Shown here piece by piece: positions 16,344-23,436 of a stretch of DNA of 36,304 nt. The notes below the pieces were generated by a model. The model was not told where the DNA came from. It did no database searches and saw only the letters and a program-made list of their open reading frames with translations. The stretch is from a virus. The stretch is from positions 1 through 36,304 of IMG/VR virus record IMGVR_UViG_3300024513_000043. One strand, written 5' to 3'. Each line of letters opens with the position of its first letter. Position 1 is the first letter of the stretch. The position numbers and the translations under genes are program-made.

Positions 16344-17600
16344 TTAGACAATCCATTTCGTGTTAATCGGTAGCGGTTTGCCCCACGTGCTCGACGTATT
16401 TAAGCCGACAGCGAGATACCTAAAGGCATCCGCAGCGTGAGAACTCCAGTCATGCAGGGGTTTGTCGTAGTAAACATTGCGTTTCTCATCGTACTCGCGG
16501 CGGTAGTTGCGTAGTGCATCTGAGCCTTGTTTAGTTCGTGGATGGAAGTAGCAATTAGGTAAAAGCCTTCTAACGGCTTGTATGCCATCATCGACAGAGA
16601 TTTTGGGACAGACTGTAATGTGGAGTCCAAAGTCCTGTAACACCTCTTTTCGGCTCTTACCTGTTCCCAGTTCTCTAACTTCGACATCGTGGGGAAGTAT
16701 ATGTTCAGCCTTGGTGTAATCATTCTGCTTTATCCAGTTCACGTACCAGTCTAACCCGACACCGTGATTTTCCACGAAATCGAGGATGCGCCTTTCTTGA
16801 CCCGCCACTTGGCAGACCCAGATGGCCGTTGAATCTCCAACACCCAAGTCCCAAGCGGTGTACGTTTTGCACAAATCGTCCCGCGCAAATTCTTGAAAGC
16901 GTTCCGAGGCGAGCGCATTAAGGTGAGCAGCGTAATACGCGCCTTCAACCGGGCTATCAAAGGAGCACTCAAACTCTTGGGCGAACTTGTCATCGCCCAT
17001 TTCTTTCTTGGCGGCCTCAAGTTCTTCCGCTGGAAGTATGCCCGTCTCCGAAGCCTTGAACTCAAGTAACTTCCATCCAGGCTCGGATTCGGCTCGGTCT
17101 CGGAATTCTTTGAAGTGGTTAGCACCCTTGGGCGTTCCTAGAAATAGCGCCCAGCCCATGCGGTCTGCGAGAGCAGGACGAACAATCTCGTTCCAAATCT
17201 TTGGGTTCTGGTCACCAATCTCATCCAGGATAACCCCATCAAAGTATTGCCCCCGCAGCGAGTCGGAGTTGTCGCTTCCGTAGAGTTGGATTCTGCGCCC
17301 ATAGAAGTCTGCCCTCAGTTCCGAGATGTTATGCGTGGCTTCGAGCGGTCGCGTGAAGTTGCATAGGTAGTCCCAGGCAACCCGCTTGGCCTGTCCGTAA
17401 GTGGGCGCGATGTAAGCAAAACGCGGGTCTGGCTTCTCGCACTCCAAGGCGGCGTGGATAAGCTGATTGAGCGCAGCCACAGTCTTGCCCATACGTCGGT
17501 GAGCCACCACGACCACAAACCGATGATTGGCCACAGCGTCGTGGATTGCTCGCTGCTGGGTTCTTGGTCGGTACTTGGTGTCAACGGTAACCTCACCCAA
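16344..17600 (-). CDS. terL: Terminase large subunit, 418 aa
   Basis: ATP-driven DNA packaging motor and nuclease. Walker A AHRRMGKT at residues 33-40, Walker B FDGVILDEIGD around 120-130 (catalytic E127), coupling motif LGTPKG at 154-159. The nuclease domain has AWDLGVGDST (D251), LPHDVEV (D305) and a final HAADAFRY Asp near the end. The start is TTG at 17600: an in-frame TGA lies two codons upstream, so no earlier start is possible, and the next candidate (GTG, codon 23) would cut the adenine-binding region. It overlaps the small subunit by 8 bases. The lineage (headful versus cos) cannot be told by eye. Confidence 0.93.
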   Translation of the reverse strand: MGEVTVDTKYRPRTQQRAIHDAVANHRFVVVVAHRRMGKTVAALNQLIHAALECEKPDPRFAYIAPTYGQAKRVAWDYLCNFTRPLEATHNISELRADFYGRRIQLYGSDNSDSLRGQYFDGVILDEIGDQNPKIWNEIVRPALADRMGWALFLGTPKGANHFKEFRDRAESEPGWKLLEFKASETGILPAEELEAAKKEMGDDKFAQEFECSFDSPVEGAYYAAHLNALASERFQEFARDDLCKTYTAWDLGVGDSTAIWVCQVAGQERRILDFVENHGVGLDWYVNWIKQNDYTKAEHILPHDVEVRELGTGKSRKEVLQDFGLHITVCPKISVDDGIQAVRRLLPNCYFHPRTKQGSDALRNYRREYDEKRNVYYDKPLHDWSSHAADAFRYLAVGLNTSSTWGKPLPINTKWIV

Positions 17601-17937
17601 TGCCGGTCACCACGTTAATTTTGAGCGGTTGGCCATCGGCTCCGGTGTGCTCGTTGACCTGCGTCTCTTTCCAGCCAGCGCGGGTCTTGAGCCAGAATAT
17701 CATCGCCGCCGTGTTGCCGTTCTTGGCCTGTTCATAGAGCGACTTGCCTATCTGGGCATTGGCGTCCACGCGGCCATCGTCTAACTCCTGGCGATAATAC
17801 TTTGTCAGCGTATCGGCGCTCACACCGAGCTTCGCTGCTATATCTTCGTGCCGGATACCTACCGCAGCCAGAGTCTTGACCTGAAGCCGATTCTGGTCAG
17901 TCGGTTGGTGTGCCGGGCGGCCCACTCCTTCTGCCAT
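17593..17937 (-). CDS. terS: Terminase small subunit (putative), 114 aa
   Basis: Binds the packaging start site and loads the large subunit. Residues ~17-47 form a helix-turn-helix (NRLQVKTLAAVGIRHEDIAA, then KLGVSADTLTKYYRQEL), followed by the helical region IGKSLYEQAKNGNTAAMIFW with LKTRAGWKET, a common pattern in small terminases. The C-terminus is probably the large-subunit contact. It is directly upstream of, and overlaps, the large-subunit gene. A general DNA-binding regulator is the alternative, but the location argues for terminase. Confidence 0.85.
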   Translation of the reverse strand: MAEGVGRPAHQPTDQNRLQVKTLAAVGIRHEDIAAKLGVSADTLTKYYRQELDDGRVDANAQIGKSLYEQAKNGNTAAMIFWLKTRAGWKETQVNEHTGADGQPLKINVVTGIG

Positions 17938-17938
17938 T

Positions 17939-18091
17939 TTATATCTCCGTTAAATTAAACTGAGCAACCACTAACTTGTCTGCATTTGATTGTGCTGCGC
18001 GGTATTTTTCTGCTGCTGCCTTGTGGACAAAGATTGCTCCGTCCACAGGAGACTTATCGTGCTTGTAGACCACTACCCAGCGCTTAAACAC
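17939..18091 (-). CDS. Small hypothetical protein, 50 aa
   Basis: Reads from GTG at 18091 (after the initiator: FKRWVVVYKHDKSPVDGAIF, ending VVAQFNLTEI), with AGAAGG upstream and an 8-base overlap with the methyltransferase stop. A longer frame to 18220 would overlap the methyltransferase and looks like shadow sequence. It lies one base from the terminase small subunit gene, so it may be an accessory of packaging or of modification. I do not recognise the family. Confidence 0.5.
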   Translation of the reverse strand: MFKRWVVVYKHDKSPVDGAIFVHKAAAEKYRAAQSNADKLVVAQFNLTEI

Positions 18092-19280
18092 GTTCAGCCT
18101 TCTGTCCGGTGAATTCTTCCCATCGTTTGACAATGACGTCGCAGTATTTTGGGTCAAGTTCCATAAGCCGAGCCACACGTCCGTTTTTCTCCGCTGCGAT
18201 AAGGGTAGAGCCAGAGCCACCGAACAAGTCTAAGACTATATCCGCGCCCTTAGTGTTGTTGAGCAACTGGTACTCAATCAACTCCACCGGTTTCATGGTT
18301 GGGTGAAGTTCGCTTTTGGATGGACGCTTAAAATTTAAAACTGTCACTTGTTTTCGGTCAGACGCCCAAAGATGCCCCGCTCCGTCTTTCCACCCGTAAA
18401 GGCAAGGTTCGTGCTTCCAATGGTAGTCAGAGCGGCCAAATGCTGAATTATCCTTATTCCATATAAGCGTTTGTCTAATTTTCCATCCGGTGTCTATACA
18501 AGCACCACGGAAATTGTACCCCTCGGAATCAGCGTGCCAAATATAAAAAACTGCGCCTTGTTTCATGACTGCATTTGCTGAAACAAACGCGTCCCGCAAA
18601 AATTGCCGGAACTGGTCATCGGCCATTGAATCGTTTTTAATCTGTTCCCATTTTTTTGTGCCACCCTCATAGGCAATGTTGTACGGCGGGTCGGTAATTA
18701 GAATATCGGCCAATCCATCATCCATCAGCTTCTCCACCGCGTCTATGCTGGTAGAGTCGCCGCACATCAACCTGTGCCGTCCAAGTTTGTAGATGTCTCC
18801 GGGCTTGGTCACCGGTTCTTCTGGAACCTCTGGAACCTCGTCCTCGTCCGTCAGCCCCTCGGTTTCTTTGATGGGGTTCAGCAGGGCATTGAGTTCGTCA
18901 GCCTCAAATCCTAGTAAGGACAAGTCAAAGGATTCCGCGTCTAGTTCTTGCAGCTCGACCGTGAGCATCTGGTCATCCCACCCGGCGTTCAACGCCAAGC
19001 GGTTATCCGCTATCACGTAGGCTTTGCGCTGGGTGTCCGATAGGTGAGCCAGCCGGATACACGGGACGGCCTGTAAGCCTAATTTCTGGGCGGCCATGAC
19101 CCTGCCGTGGCCAGCAATGATGCCGTTGTCCTCGTCAATTAAGACGGGATTGTTAAAGCCAAATTCTTTGATGCTCCCGGCAATCTGCGCGACCTGGGCC
19201 TCGCTGTGCGTGCGGGAGTTCTTTGCGTAGGGAATCAATCCCTTGGTTTCAAGCCATTCAACTGTTTTTGCGCCCTGCAT
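18084..19280 (-). CDS. ParB-domain DNA adenine/cytosine-N4 methyltransferase, 398 aa
   Basis: Residues 10-95 are a ParB/Srx-like domain (IKEFGFNNPVLIDEDNGIIA, then GHGRVMAAQKLGL). Residues 160-395 are a beta-class amino-methyltransferase: catalytic DPPY at 197-200, then the S-adenosylmethionine motif LDLFGGSGSTL at 350-360, with target recognition between. It probably methylates adenine N6 (or cytosine N4) in phage DNA, protecting it from restriction or marking it for packaging. The ATG at 19280 has GAGGA five bases upstream. The same ParB-methyltransferase fusion is widespread in phages. No cognate restriction gene is seen. Confidence 0.88.
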   Translation of the reverse strand: MQGAKTVEWLETKGLIPYAKNSRTHSEAQVAQIAGSIKEFGFNNPVLIDEDNGIIAGHGRVMAAQKLGLQAVPCIRLAHLSDTQRKAYVIADNRLALNAGWDDQMLTVELQELDAESFDLSLLGFEADELNALLNPIKETEGLTDEDEVPEVPEEPVTKPGDIYKLGRHRLMCGDSTSIDAVEKLMDDGLADILITDPPYNIAYEGGTKKWEQIKNDSMADDQFRQFLRDAFVSANAVMKQGAVFYIWHADSEGYNFRGACIDTGWKIRQTLIWNKDNSAFGRSDYHWKHEPCLYGWKDGAGHLWASDRKQVTVLNFKRPSKSELHPTMKPVELIEYQLLNNTKGADIVLDLFGGSGSTLIAAEKNGRVARLMELDPKYCDVIVKRWEEFTGQKAERV

Positions 19281-19314
19281 CCGATTCCTCTGAGGTTGTT
19301 CGGTTGTTGCTAGT

Positions 19315-19386
19315 TTACCACAAGTTTCTAATCTTTCGCCACAAGCGACTTAGAAAAGTCTTGAGGTCTTGGATAAATGTGTTCAT
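19315..19386 (-). CDS. Short cationic amphipathic peptide ORF, 23 aa (candidate)
   Basis: Starts at ATG 19386, one base after the methyltransferase-like gene's stop, with AAGGA six bases upstream. It encodes MNTFIQDLKTFLSRLWRKIR plus NLW and a TAA stop. The helix would be amphipathic with Lys/Arg on one face and Phe/Leu/Trp on the other. It fills the gap before the ParB methyltransferase gene. Translation is supported by the ribosome-binding site only; the function is unknown. Confidence 0.4.
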   Translation of the reverse strand: MNTFIQDLKTFLSRLWRKIRNLW

Positions 19387-19387
19387 G

Positions 19388-19915
19388 TCAGTCCTTTCGC
19401 AGTACGACTTGCAGGGCATCCACGGCGCGAGGGGTGCGAATGATAGTCTCTAAGGAGACTTTCTGCTCCCGCATCTCGTGCCCGAGGTCGGAAAGTTCAA
19501 ACCCCAGTTGCGTGCAGGTGAACCGTTCTTCCCAGTTCAGATACCAGTGCCAGTCGGTGTAATACAAGAATGAGTTTTCGTTAAATGCCCGTACATGGGT
19601 CGGGTCTTGCCACGCCCCCAGACTCAGGTCATAGGGCACGTGGATGTGCATTTCCCCGCCGCGTTTGAGTAAGTCCCGGCAGTTGGTCATGGCTTTTACA
19701 AGGTCAGGAATGTGCTCCAGGACATCGTTGGCGATGATTTCTGAGAACATCCCCTTCTCGACCGGGAACCGCCCCAGGCGGGTGTCGATGACCGTATCCC
19801 ACGGGACGTTGCAGATGTCTAATATCCAGTCCGGTTTTTTCTCCGGTTGGATGTCGGCGTTGATGCAGTCCTTACGCCAGTCTTTTCCGCTGCCTAAGTT
19901 GAGTGATAAGCCCAT
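19388..19915 (-). CDS. Class I SAM-dependent methyltransferase, 175 aa
   Basis: Residues 3-20 carry the SAM-binding motif I (LSLNLGSGKDWRKDC) with acidic INADIQ after it; IIANDVLEHIPDLVKAMTNC is motif IV-like, and HVPYDL follows. This is a small Rossmann methyltransferase of the methyltransf_11/UbiE-like type, usually acting on small molecules or sugars. It overlaps the acyltransferase gene by 44 bases, which suggests the two act together, for instance in modifying a surface sugar. The substrate cannot be told from sequence. Confidence 0.75.
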   Translation of the reverse strand: MGLSLNLGSGKDWRKDCINADIQPEKKPDWILDICNVPWDTVIDTRLGRFPVEKGMFSEIIANDVLEHIPDLVKAMTNCRDLLKRGGEMHIHVPYDLSLGAWQDPTHVRAFNENSFLYYTDWHWYLNWEERFTCTQLGFELSDLGHEMREQKVSLETIIRTPRAVDALQVVLRKD

Positions 19916-20390
19916 CGACGTCCTCTGAACATAATGCGGGGATGAGCGGCTCTATCTCCGCATCCGGTAAGTCCCACCAGGCCAAGTCTAGCAGGGCGGC
20001 AATCTGTTCGTCCGTGAATCGCTTTTTGACAACTTTGGCAGGGTTTCCAGCCACAATGCAGTAGTCAGGAATGTCCCGTGTGACCACCGAATTACCTGCC
20101 ACAACCGCTCCGTTACCAATGGTGACCCCAGAGTAGATGGTCGCGTTTGCGCCTATCCAGACGTCGTTTTTGATAGTAACGTCGCCTTTAGTAGCGGGGT
20201 GGCCTTCTACGTGAACCTTGAATACGTCTTTAGAGGTGTGCCCGAACGGGAAAGTTGTCACCCAGTCGGTGCGGTGGTTACCACCTAAGAATATCTGCAC
20301 CCCAAAGGCAATACTGCAAAAATTGCCGATGGTGTATTTAGCCCCCTCGCCCCATTGAAAGAGTTGAGGGTTGCCGTAACTATGCCTCAC
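19872..20390 (-). CDS. Hexapeptide-repeat acyltransferase (CatB/XAT-like), 172 aa
   Basis: Left-handed beta-helix acetyltransferase. Hexapeptide turns are visible: TIGNFCSIAFGVQIF, VTIKNDVWIGANATIYSGVT and IGNGAVVAGNSVVTRD. The XAT-like loop (GGNHRTDWVTTFPF) contains His39, the position of the catalytic base. It should acetylate a hydroxyl, probably on a sugar or a xenobiotic. The GTG start overlaps the previous stop (GTGA). A host-surface or glycan-modifying role beside glycosyltransferase-type genes is more likely than drug resistance, but this is inference. Confidence 0.85.
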   Translation of the reverse strand: MRHSYGNPQLFQWGEGAKYTIGNFCSIAFGVQIFLGGNHRTDWVTTFPFGHTSKDVFKVHVEGHPATKGDVTIKNDVWIGANATIYSGVTIGNGAVVAGNSVVTRDIPDYCIVAGNPAKVVKKRFTDEQIAALLDLAWWDLPDAEIEPLIPALCSEDVDGLITQLRQRKRLA

Positions 20391-20728
20391 TTTTTCGGCT
20401 TGTACCTTTCTTTGAGGCGGGAGCCGAGGGCTTTGAGGTCTTGGAGGTCTTGACGGTTTTGCGGGACTTTGGCTGCCCAGCGTTTGAACTGGAGGGCGGC
20501 GGGCGTCGGCGTTCCGTTGTCGTCTTTGAGAGGGTGTCCAGCAGTGAGGGCTTGGGCCGCTTTGCGGTAGATGAACTTGGCGCGGTCGTACTTGTCGCCT
20601 GTTGACGCACCCGCAACTGACCGGACGGGCTTGCGTACACCACCACCTTCGCGATTGTATTCAGCCATCTTTCGGCTAGTGCGAGTATCGTACTTCTCAA
20701 AGATTTTAGCGGCATCTTTTACCTTCAT
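20387..20728 (-). CDS. Basic hypothetical protein, 113 aa
   Basis: Starts MKVKDAAKIFEKYDTRTSRK and ends LGSRLKERYKPKK. Rich in Lys and Arg with short helices (DRAKFIYRKAAQALTAGHP); no membrane segment or Cys. ATGA overlap with the preceding small gene suggests coupled expression. It may bind nucleic acid or the virion DNA, but I do not recognise a family with known function. It belongs to a cluster of three small basic proteins at 20387-21044. Confidence 0.6.
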   Translation of the reverse strand: MKVKDAAKIFEKYDTRTSRKMAEYNREGGGVRKPVRSVAGASTGDKYDRAKFIYRKAAQALTAGHPLKDDNGTPTPAALQFKRWAAKVPQNRQDLQDLKALGSRLKERYKPKK

Positions 20729-20883
20729 TTTTTAGCCTGTGCCCCACGCATATTGGCCAGGAGAGAAGGGTACTTTCTCCCTGTTTCCTTGGCAAATCGT
20801 TTGGCCGCTGCCTTTTGATTCTTAGACAACGCCTTGGGCTTGGGCAAGGACTTGGGGCGGGCTTTCTCCCAGACGGACTTCAC
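20725..20883 (-). CDS. Small basic phage protein, 52 aa
   Basis: GTG start at 20883 with AAGGGGA upstream and a GTGA overlap with the preceding gene; the stop overlaps the next start (ATGA). After the initiator it reads KSVWEKARPKSLPKPKALSK, then KRFAKETGRKYPSLLANM, a pattern seen in small proteins of many aquatic phages. Nearly a quarter of the residues are Lys or Arg. Possibly nucleic acid binding; the function is unknown. Confidence 0.65.
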   Translation of the reverse strand: MKSVWEKARPKSLPKPKALSKNQKAAAKRFAKETGRKYPSLLANMRGAQAKK

Positions 20884-21044
20884 ATCTTCCCCTTGACTTT
20901 AGTGGGAAGCTTCTTCAAGGACTTCTGGCCTTCCTTGACCATTTTCTTGGCAACCTTCTGGGGCACGCCGGTGGCCTTGGCGACCTTGGGGGACGCGGCG
21001 GCAGCGAACATCAGTTTGGCTTGTTGCTTAGACTTGAAGGGCAT
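20880..21044 (-). CDS. Small Lys-rich phage protein, 54 aa
   Basis: ATG at 21044 with AGGAGA upstream. Reads MPFKSKQQAKLMFAAAASPK, then GVPQKVAKKMVKEGQKSL, ending KVKGKM. Proteins starting MPFKSKAQ are common in phages (DUF3008-like), of unknown function. It overlaps the next small basic gene by four bases. No membrane or Cys features. Confidence 0.68.
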   Translation of the reverse strand: MPFKSKQQAKLMFAAAASPKVAKATGVPQKVAKKMVKEGQKSLKKLPTKVKGKM

Positions 21045-21105
21045 TGCTATCTCCTAAAAGGGCGGGCGAGTGTGTACGACAACCGAATCCCACGTTGCGG
21101 GCTTC

Positions 21106-21462
21106 TTAGTCCTCGCCCTCGGATTCTTCTCCCTCAGATTCTTCTTCGGGCTTCTTAAACTCGTATGCCGCGCAGATGTTAGTGTCGGCACACTTAAATT
21201 CCCACAGTTCACAGAACCCTTGGCCTTTAGACAATCCGGGCAGTTCCATGTTGAAGTATTCGCAGTTTCCGCAATAGCGCTGCTTGTCCTCGGATGGGCC
21301 ATAGTTGGCTTTCAGGACGGCATTGGCCTTGTTGGCCTTGTTGACGGCTTCATCCGTCATGGCCTCGGGCATCTCCATCTCGGACTCAAGCAGCCCGCCT
21401 TCGGGCTTTTCCTTGTGCATGGGCTTGCCCAGCAGCCCAATCATTATGGTCGGCCCTTTCAT
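21106..21462 (-). CDS. Cys-containing small protein, possible metal/Fe-S binding, 118 aa
   Basis: After an acidic-hydrophobic N-terminus, residues ~63-101 hold five Cys: YCGNCEYF, GFCELWEF, KCADTNICAAYEF. The spacing resembles small high-potential iron-sulfur-like or zinc-binding phage proteins. The C-terminus is an acidic tail (EEESEGEESEGED). ATGA overlap with the preceding small basic gene. A metal site is inferred from the Cys pattern only, and the function is unknown. Confidence 0.6.
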   Translation of the reverse strand: MKGPTIMIGLLGKPMHKEKPEGGLLESEMEMPEAMTDEAVNKANKANAVLKANYGPSEDKQRYCGNCEYFNMELPGLSKGQGFCELWEFKCADTNICAAYEFKKPEEESEGEESEGED

Positions 21463-21539
21463 TTCTTCGGGGCGTACTTGCCCGGTTTGGCGGGCTTCAT
21501 GGGTTTCATGGGCTTCTTAGCGGGTTTCTTGCCGTACAT
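21459..21539 (-). CDS. Tiny Lys/Pro-rich protein, 26 aa
   Basis: ATG at 21539 with GGAGA about six bases upstream; a second ATG at 21545 would be too close to that site. Encodes MYGKKPAKKPMKPMKPAKPG plus KYAPKK, a repetitive Lys-Pro peptide seen in several phage genomes. Its stop overlaps the next start (ATGA). Possibly a nucleic-acid-binding or charge-neutralising peptide; the function is unknown. Confidence 0.55.
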   Translation of the reverse strand: MYGKKPAKKPMKPMKPAKPGKYAPKK

Positions 21540-21557
21540 GGTCATTCTCCGTAAAAG

Positions 21558-21590
21558 AAAACCCCCCAGCCTTGTGGGCCGAGGGGTTTA
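21558..21590 (-). terminator. Rho-independent terminator (minus strand)
   Basis: On the minus strand: AAACCCCTCGGCCC, loop ACAA, GGCTGGGGGGTTTT, followed by CTTTT. The outer AAACCCC/GGGGTTT and inner GGCC/GGC-type pairs make a strong hairpin with a U-tract. It separates the small early genes (23978-21641) from the next leftward genes, so those need read-through, another promoter or antitermination. Confidence 0.72.
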
Positions 21591-21640
21591 AGGGCTTGAA
21601 GGATAAAGCGTGAGGAGGACGCAAGTATCCACGGATTAGT

Positions 21641-21871
21641 CTACCCATTTTGTTGCGAGTTTGCAACAAGTTTGTAGAACCACTGCATTTTTGGGCCGTT
21701 GCCGTTCACGCGCTCCATTTTCTCTCGGCACAAGCGGTTGGACTTGCACAGGGACACCAGAAACCCAGCCACCAGATTGGGCTTGAGTTCTAAGGCTTCC
21801 TGTATCTCTTTCAGGGATACGGGACGGTTCTGGGCGGTGATGAATTCGACAATCTTATCGGTGGTTTTCAA
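21641..21871 (-). CDS. Winged-helix DNA-binding protein, 76 aa
   Basis: I chose TTG at 21871, preceded by AAAGAGGAGAAGAAG, an almost perfect ribosome-binding site; the frame extends to an ATG at 21970 but the extra residues look non-native. It reads KTTDKIVEFITAQNRPVSLK then EIQEALELKPNLVAGFLVSL, a helix-turn-helix followed by a wing-like strand (GPKMQWFYKLV). This is a small DNA-binding regulator or replication accessory. It is the last gene before the terminator. Confidence 0.62.
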   Translation of the reverse strand: MKTTDKIVEFITAQNRPVSLKEIQEALELKPNLVAGFLVSLCKSNRLCREKMERVNGNGPKMQWFYKLVANSQQNG

Positions 21872-21970
21872 CTTCTTCTCCTCTTTCAGTACGGTGATAT
21901 TCAGGACGGTGAGCCGGGGTTTTCCAAAGCCAGATGCCAACGAAACCATAAACAAAGACCCCCAAGCCAA

Positions 21971-22159
21971 TTAAAAACGCTGTTTCTTTTGACAAGTGAA
22001 GCATTTCCATTGCGTCCTCCCGTTGCGTTTGATTTGACTACCTGCCTCCAAAGACTTCCAAGTTTGGCAGGTGAAGCACTTTTTCTCGCCGAGCGCCTTG
22101 GTGGCCGCCTGGTCGATTTCCTTCTGTGTGGGTGATGTACCTCTTGCGATTTCTAACAA
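21971..22159 (-). CDS. Zinc-ribbon small protein, 62 aa
   Basis: Start is TTG at 22159 with AAGGTGAG upstream, inside the overlapping regulator gene. The end carries two CxxC knuckles, KKCFTCQTW and WKCFTCQKKQRF, separated by about 20 residues (SQIKRNGRTQ), a zinc-ribbon for nucleic-acid binding. It overlaps the winged-helix gene by 121 bases in a different frame; the Cys pattern makes it convincing. Role unknown. Confidence 0.6.
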   Translation of the reverse strand: MLEIARGTSPTQKEIDQAATKALGEKKCFTCQTWKSLEAGSQIKRNGRTQWKCFTCQKKQRF

Positions 22160-22295
22160 TTCGTCTCACCTTTCCCTGTGATAACAGCGAATTGACGGCT
22201 TTCCTGACCGTAGACTCGCTGACGAGGAAGTGCTTCATTACCTCCTCGATGCTGACCCGTTTGCGGGACAGAATGTAGGTTTCGTACCGATTCAT
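22038..22295 (-). CDS. Winged-helix regulator, 85 aa
   Basis: Starts MNRYETYILSRKRVSIEEVM, continuing KHFLVSESTVRKAVNSLLSQ and GKVRRIVRNRKRYI: a clear winged helix-turn-helix of GntR/DeoR-like type. The last ~25 residues are shadow-like, where the zinc-ribbon gene overlaps. AAGGAAAAAG lies upstream. It could bind the operator-like repeats upstream of the divergent promoters, but this is not shown. Confidence 0.55.
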   Translation of the reverse strand: MNRYETYILSRKRVSIEEVMKHFLVSESTVRKAVNSLLSQGKVRRIVRNRKRYITHTEGNRPGGHQGARREKVLHLPNLEVFGGR

Positions 22296-22389
22296 GCTTT
22301 ACTTTTTCCTTATAACGCTCCATTGACACCCGGATGTCCGTTTTGTCGGCGGGCGTGTAATGAAAATCTGGGTTGAGTATTCTAGCCAT
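22153..22389 (-). CDS. Small hypothetical protein, 78 aa (C-terminus uncertain)
   Basis: ATG at 22389 overlaps the preceding small gene's stop by eight bases. The N-terminal 40 residues, MARILNPDFHYTPADKTDIR then VSMERYKEKVKHES, look like a real small phage protein, but the rest overlaps the winged-helix gene in another frame and is low-complexity Arg/Gln. A frameshift or a shorter true protein is possible. Function unknown. Confidence 0.42.
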   Translation of the reverse strand: MARILNPDFHYTPADKTDIRVSMERYKEKVKHESVRNLHSVPQTGQHRGGNEALPRQRVYGQESRQFAVITGKGETNC

Positions 22390-22558
22390 TTTCGCCCTCG
22401 ATTCCACGTGCCCACCTGTAAATTTCACTGGCAGAGTTCTCAATTTCTTGACATAACGCAACGATGGCGTCTCGGTTGGGATTAAACGCATTTGCCATCT
22501 CGTGCTGGAGGCGGTTACCCAGTTGAATAATCCGGACAGCATGGTCAGCTTCATACAT
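22382..22558 (-). CDS. Small helical protein, 58 aa
   Basis: ATG at 22558 with GAGGAGAG upstream. Reads MYEADHAVRIIQLGNRLQHE, then MANAFNPNRDAIVALCQEIE and ends YRWARGIEGENG: a short all-helical protein with no membrane part. It overlaps the secreted-protein stop by one base, indicating coupled translation. The function is unknown. Confidence 0.6.
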   Translation of the reverse strand: MYEADHAVRIIQLGNRLQHEMANAFNPNRDAIVALCQEIENSASEIYRWARGIEGENG

Positions 22559-22833
22559 CAGTCTCTCCTCGTAAAGTCAGAAATACGGTAGACGCGGGTA
22601 TGCCCGTTTTCATAGATGATTTCTACGTTTCCATCTTTGACATACCAACAACCCTGAATCTTGCGGTACTCGTTAGACCACGTATATGCTTCTCTAAGAG
22701 CGTTATACGTTTTCCCTTCGTGTATGCAAGGTCTAGCAGTCAGGACAATTTCGCCACCACCTTGATTCGGCATATAAAACACCTGGGCCAGACCGGCCAC
22801 GGGTGTTAGTAGTAACGCGGCGAGCCACCTCAT
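22558..22833 (-). CDS. Secreted small protein with signal peptide, 91 aa
   Basis: I chose the ATG at 22833 (MRWLAALLLTPVAGLAQ), which gives a classic signal peptide cut after GLA; the longer frame to 22869 would spoil it. The mature part (FYMPNQGGGEIVLTARPC, then GCWYVKDGNVEIIYENGH) has a Cys pair that may form a disulfide in the periplasm. It is in the early leftward unit. Such proteins can act in superinfection or envelope changes, but the family is unknown to me. A clear ribosome site is lacking. Confidence 0.55.
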   Translation of the reverse strand: MRWLAALLLTPVAGLAQVFYMPNQGGGEIVLTARPCIHEGKTYNALREAYTWSNEYRKIQGCWYVKDGNVEIIYENGHTRVYRISDFTRRD

Positions 22834-22887
22834 AGCATCACAAGCACGGCGTAACCTGTAACGCAACACGCTACAAAGATGATACCG

Positions 22888-23436
22888 TCAAGCAGCGAGT
22901 TCGGACTTGCGCTTGTCTTTCGCTGCATTAACCAGTGCGAGTGCATCTGGCATACGCTGTAATGCGGCAAAGGCTGACTTGAACGACGTTTTGAGTTCCT
23001 CGACATTTTTACTCTCCTCAATTTGTTTGACATAGTTGGTTGCGTCTACTGCATCGCCTTCGGGTAAATCTTCCCCGGCGTAGATGTAAAGCCCAAGCCC
23101 GTGCATGGCAATACATTTAGCAAGGCAACGCATGATGGCCGTGTTGACCTGAAAAGCGTCTGGGTTTGGTATGGCCTTGTTCCGATGGTCAAGCACCGGA
23201 AGCTGGCAGCAGAGTGTCTTATCGAACATGGACACCTCCACAAACACCATCGCTGTGTCGCCAATCTTGCAGTAAGGCTGGTCGTAATTTGGGCCAAACA
23301 TCTTGACCTGCCATTCGGCTTTGGGGTCGGCTTTGATGGCTTCTTGCCATGCCCATGCCCACGACAAATACGTCAGGCCGTTTTTCTTTTCCGTGTGGTC
23401 ATTGACATTGACCTTTAGTAATTCTAACGGACTCAT
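22888..23436 (-). CDS. Single-strand annealing protein (Sak3 / DUF1071), 182 aa
   Basis: Promotes annealing of homologous single strands during recombination. The opening NGLTYLSWAWAWQEAIKADP, followed by PYCKIGDTAMVFVEVSMFDK and HRNKAIPNPDAFQVNTAIMR with CLAKCIAMHGLGLYIYAGED, is characteristic of DUF1071/Sak3, a phage relative of the Rad52-like annealing proteins. C-terminal helices are charged. TAATG overlap with the previous gene. It would pair with the exonuclease at 28055-28651. Confidence 0.85.
   Translation of the reverse strand: MSPLELLKVNVNDHTEKKNGLTYLSWAWAWQEAIKADPKAEWQVKMFGPNYDQPYCKIGDTAMVFVEVSMFDKTLCCQLPVLDHRNKAIPNPDAFQVNTAIMRCLAKCIAMHGLGLYIYAGEDLPEGDAVDATNYVKQIEESKNVEELKTSFKSAFAALQRMPDALALVNAAKDKRKSELAA

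Noticed and set aside
18092-18220. Upstream extension of the 50-residue protein
   Set aside because: It overlaps the methyltransferase end in another frame; the GTG at 18091 has its own ribosome-binding site.
19349-19358. Copy of the operator-like motif (TTTTCTAAG on the minus strand) in the peptide region
   Set aside because: A single 9-base match is expected by chance at this window size and no promoter is near.
22830-22892. Short hydrophobic frame ending VTGYAVLVML before the secreted-protein gene
   Set aside because: It looks like a membrane peptide but lacks a credible start codon and ribosome-binding site.
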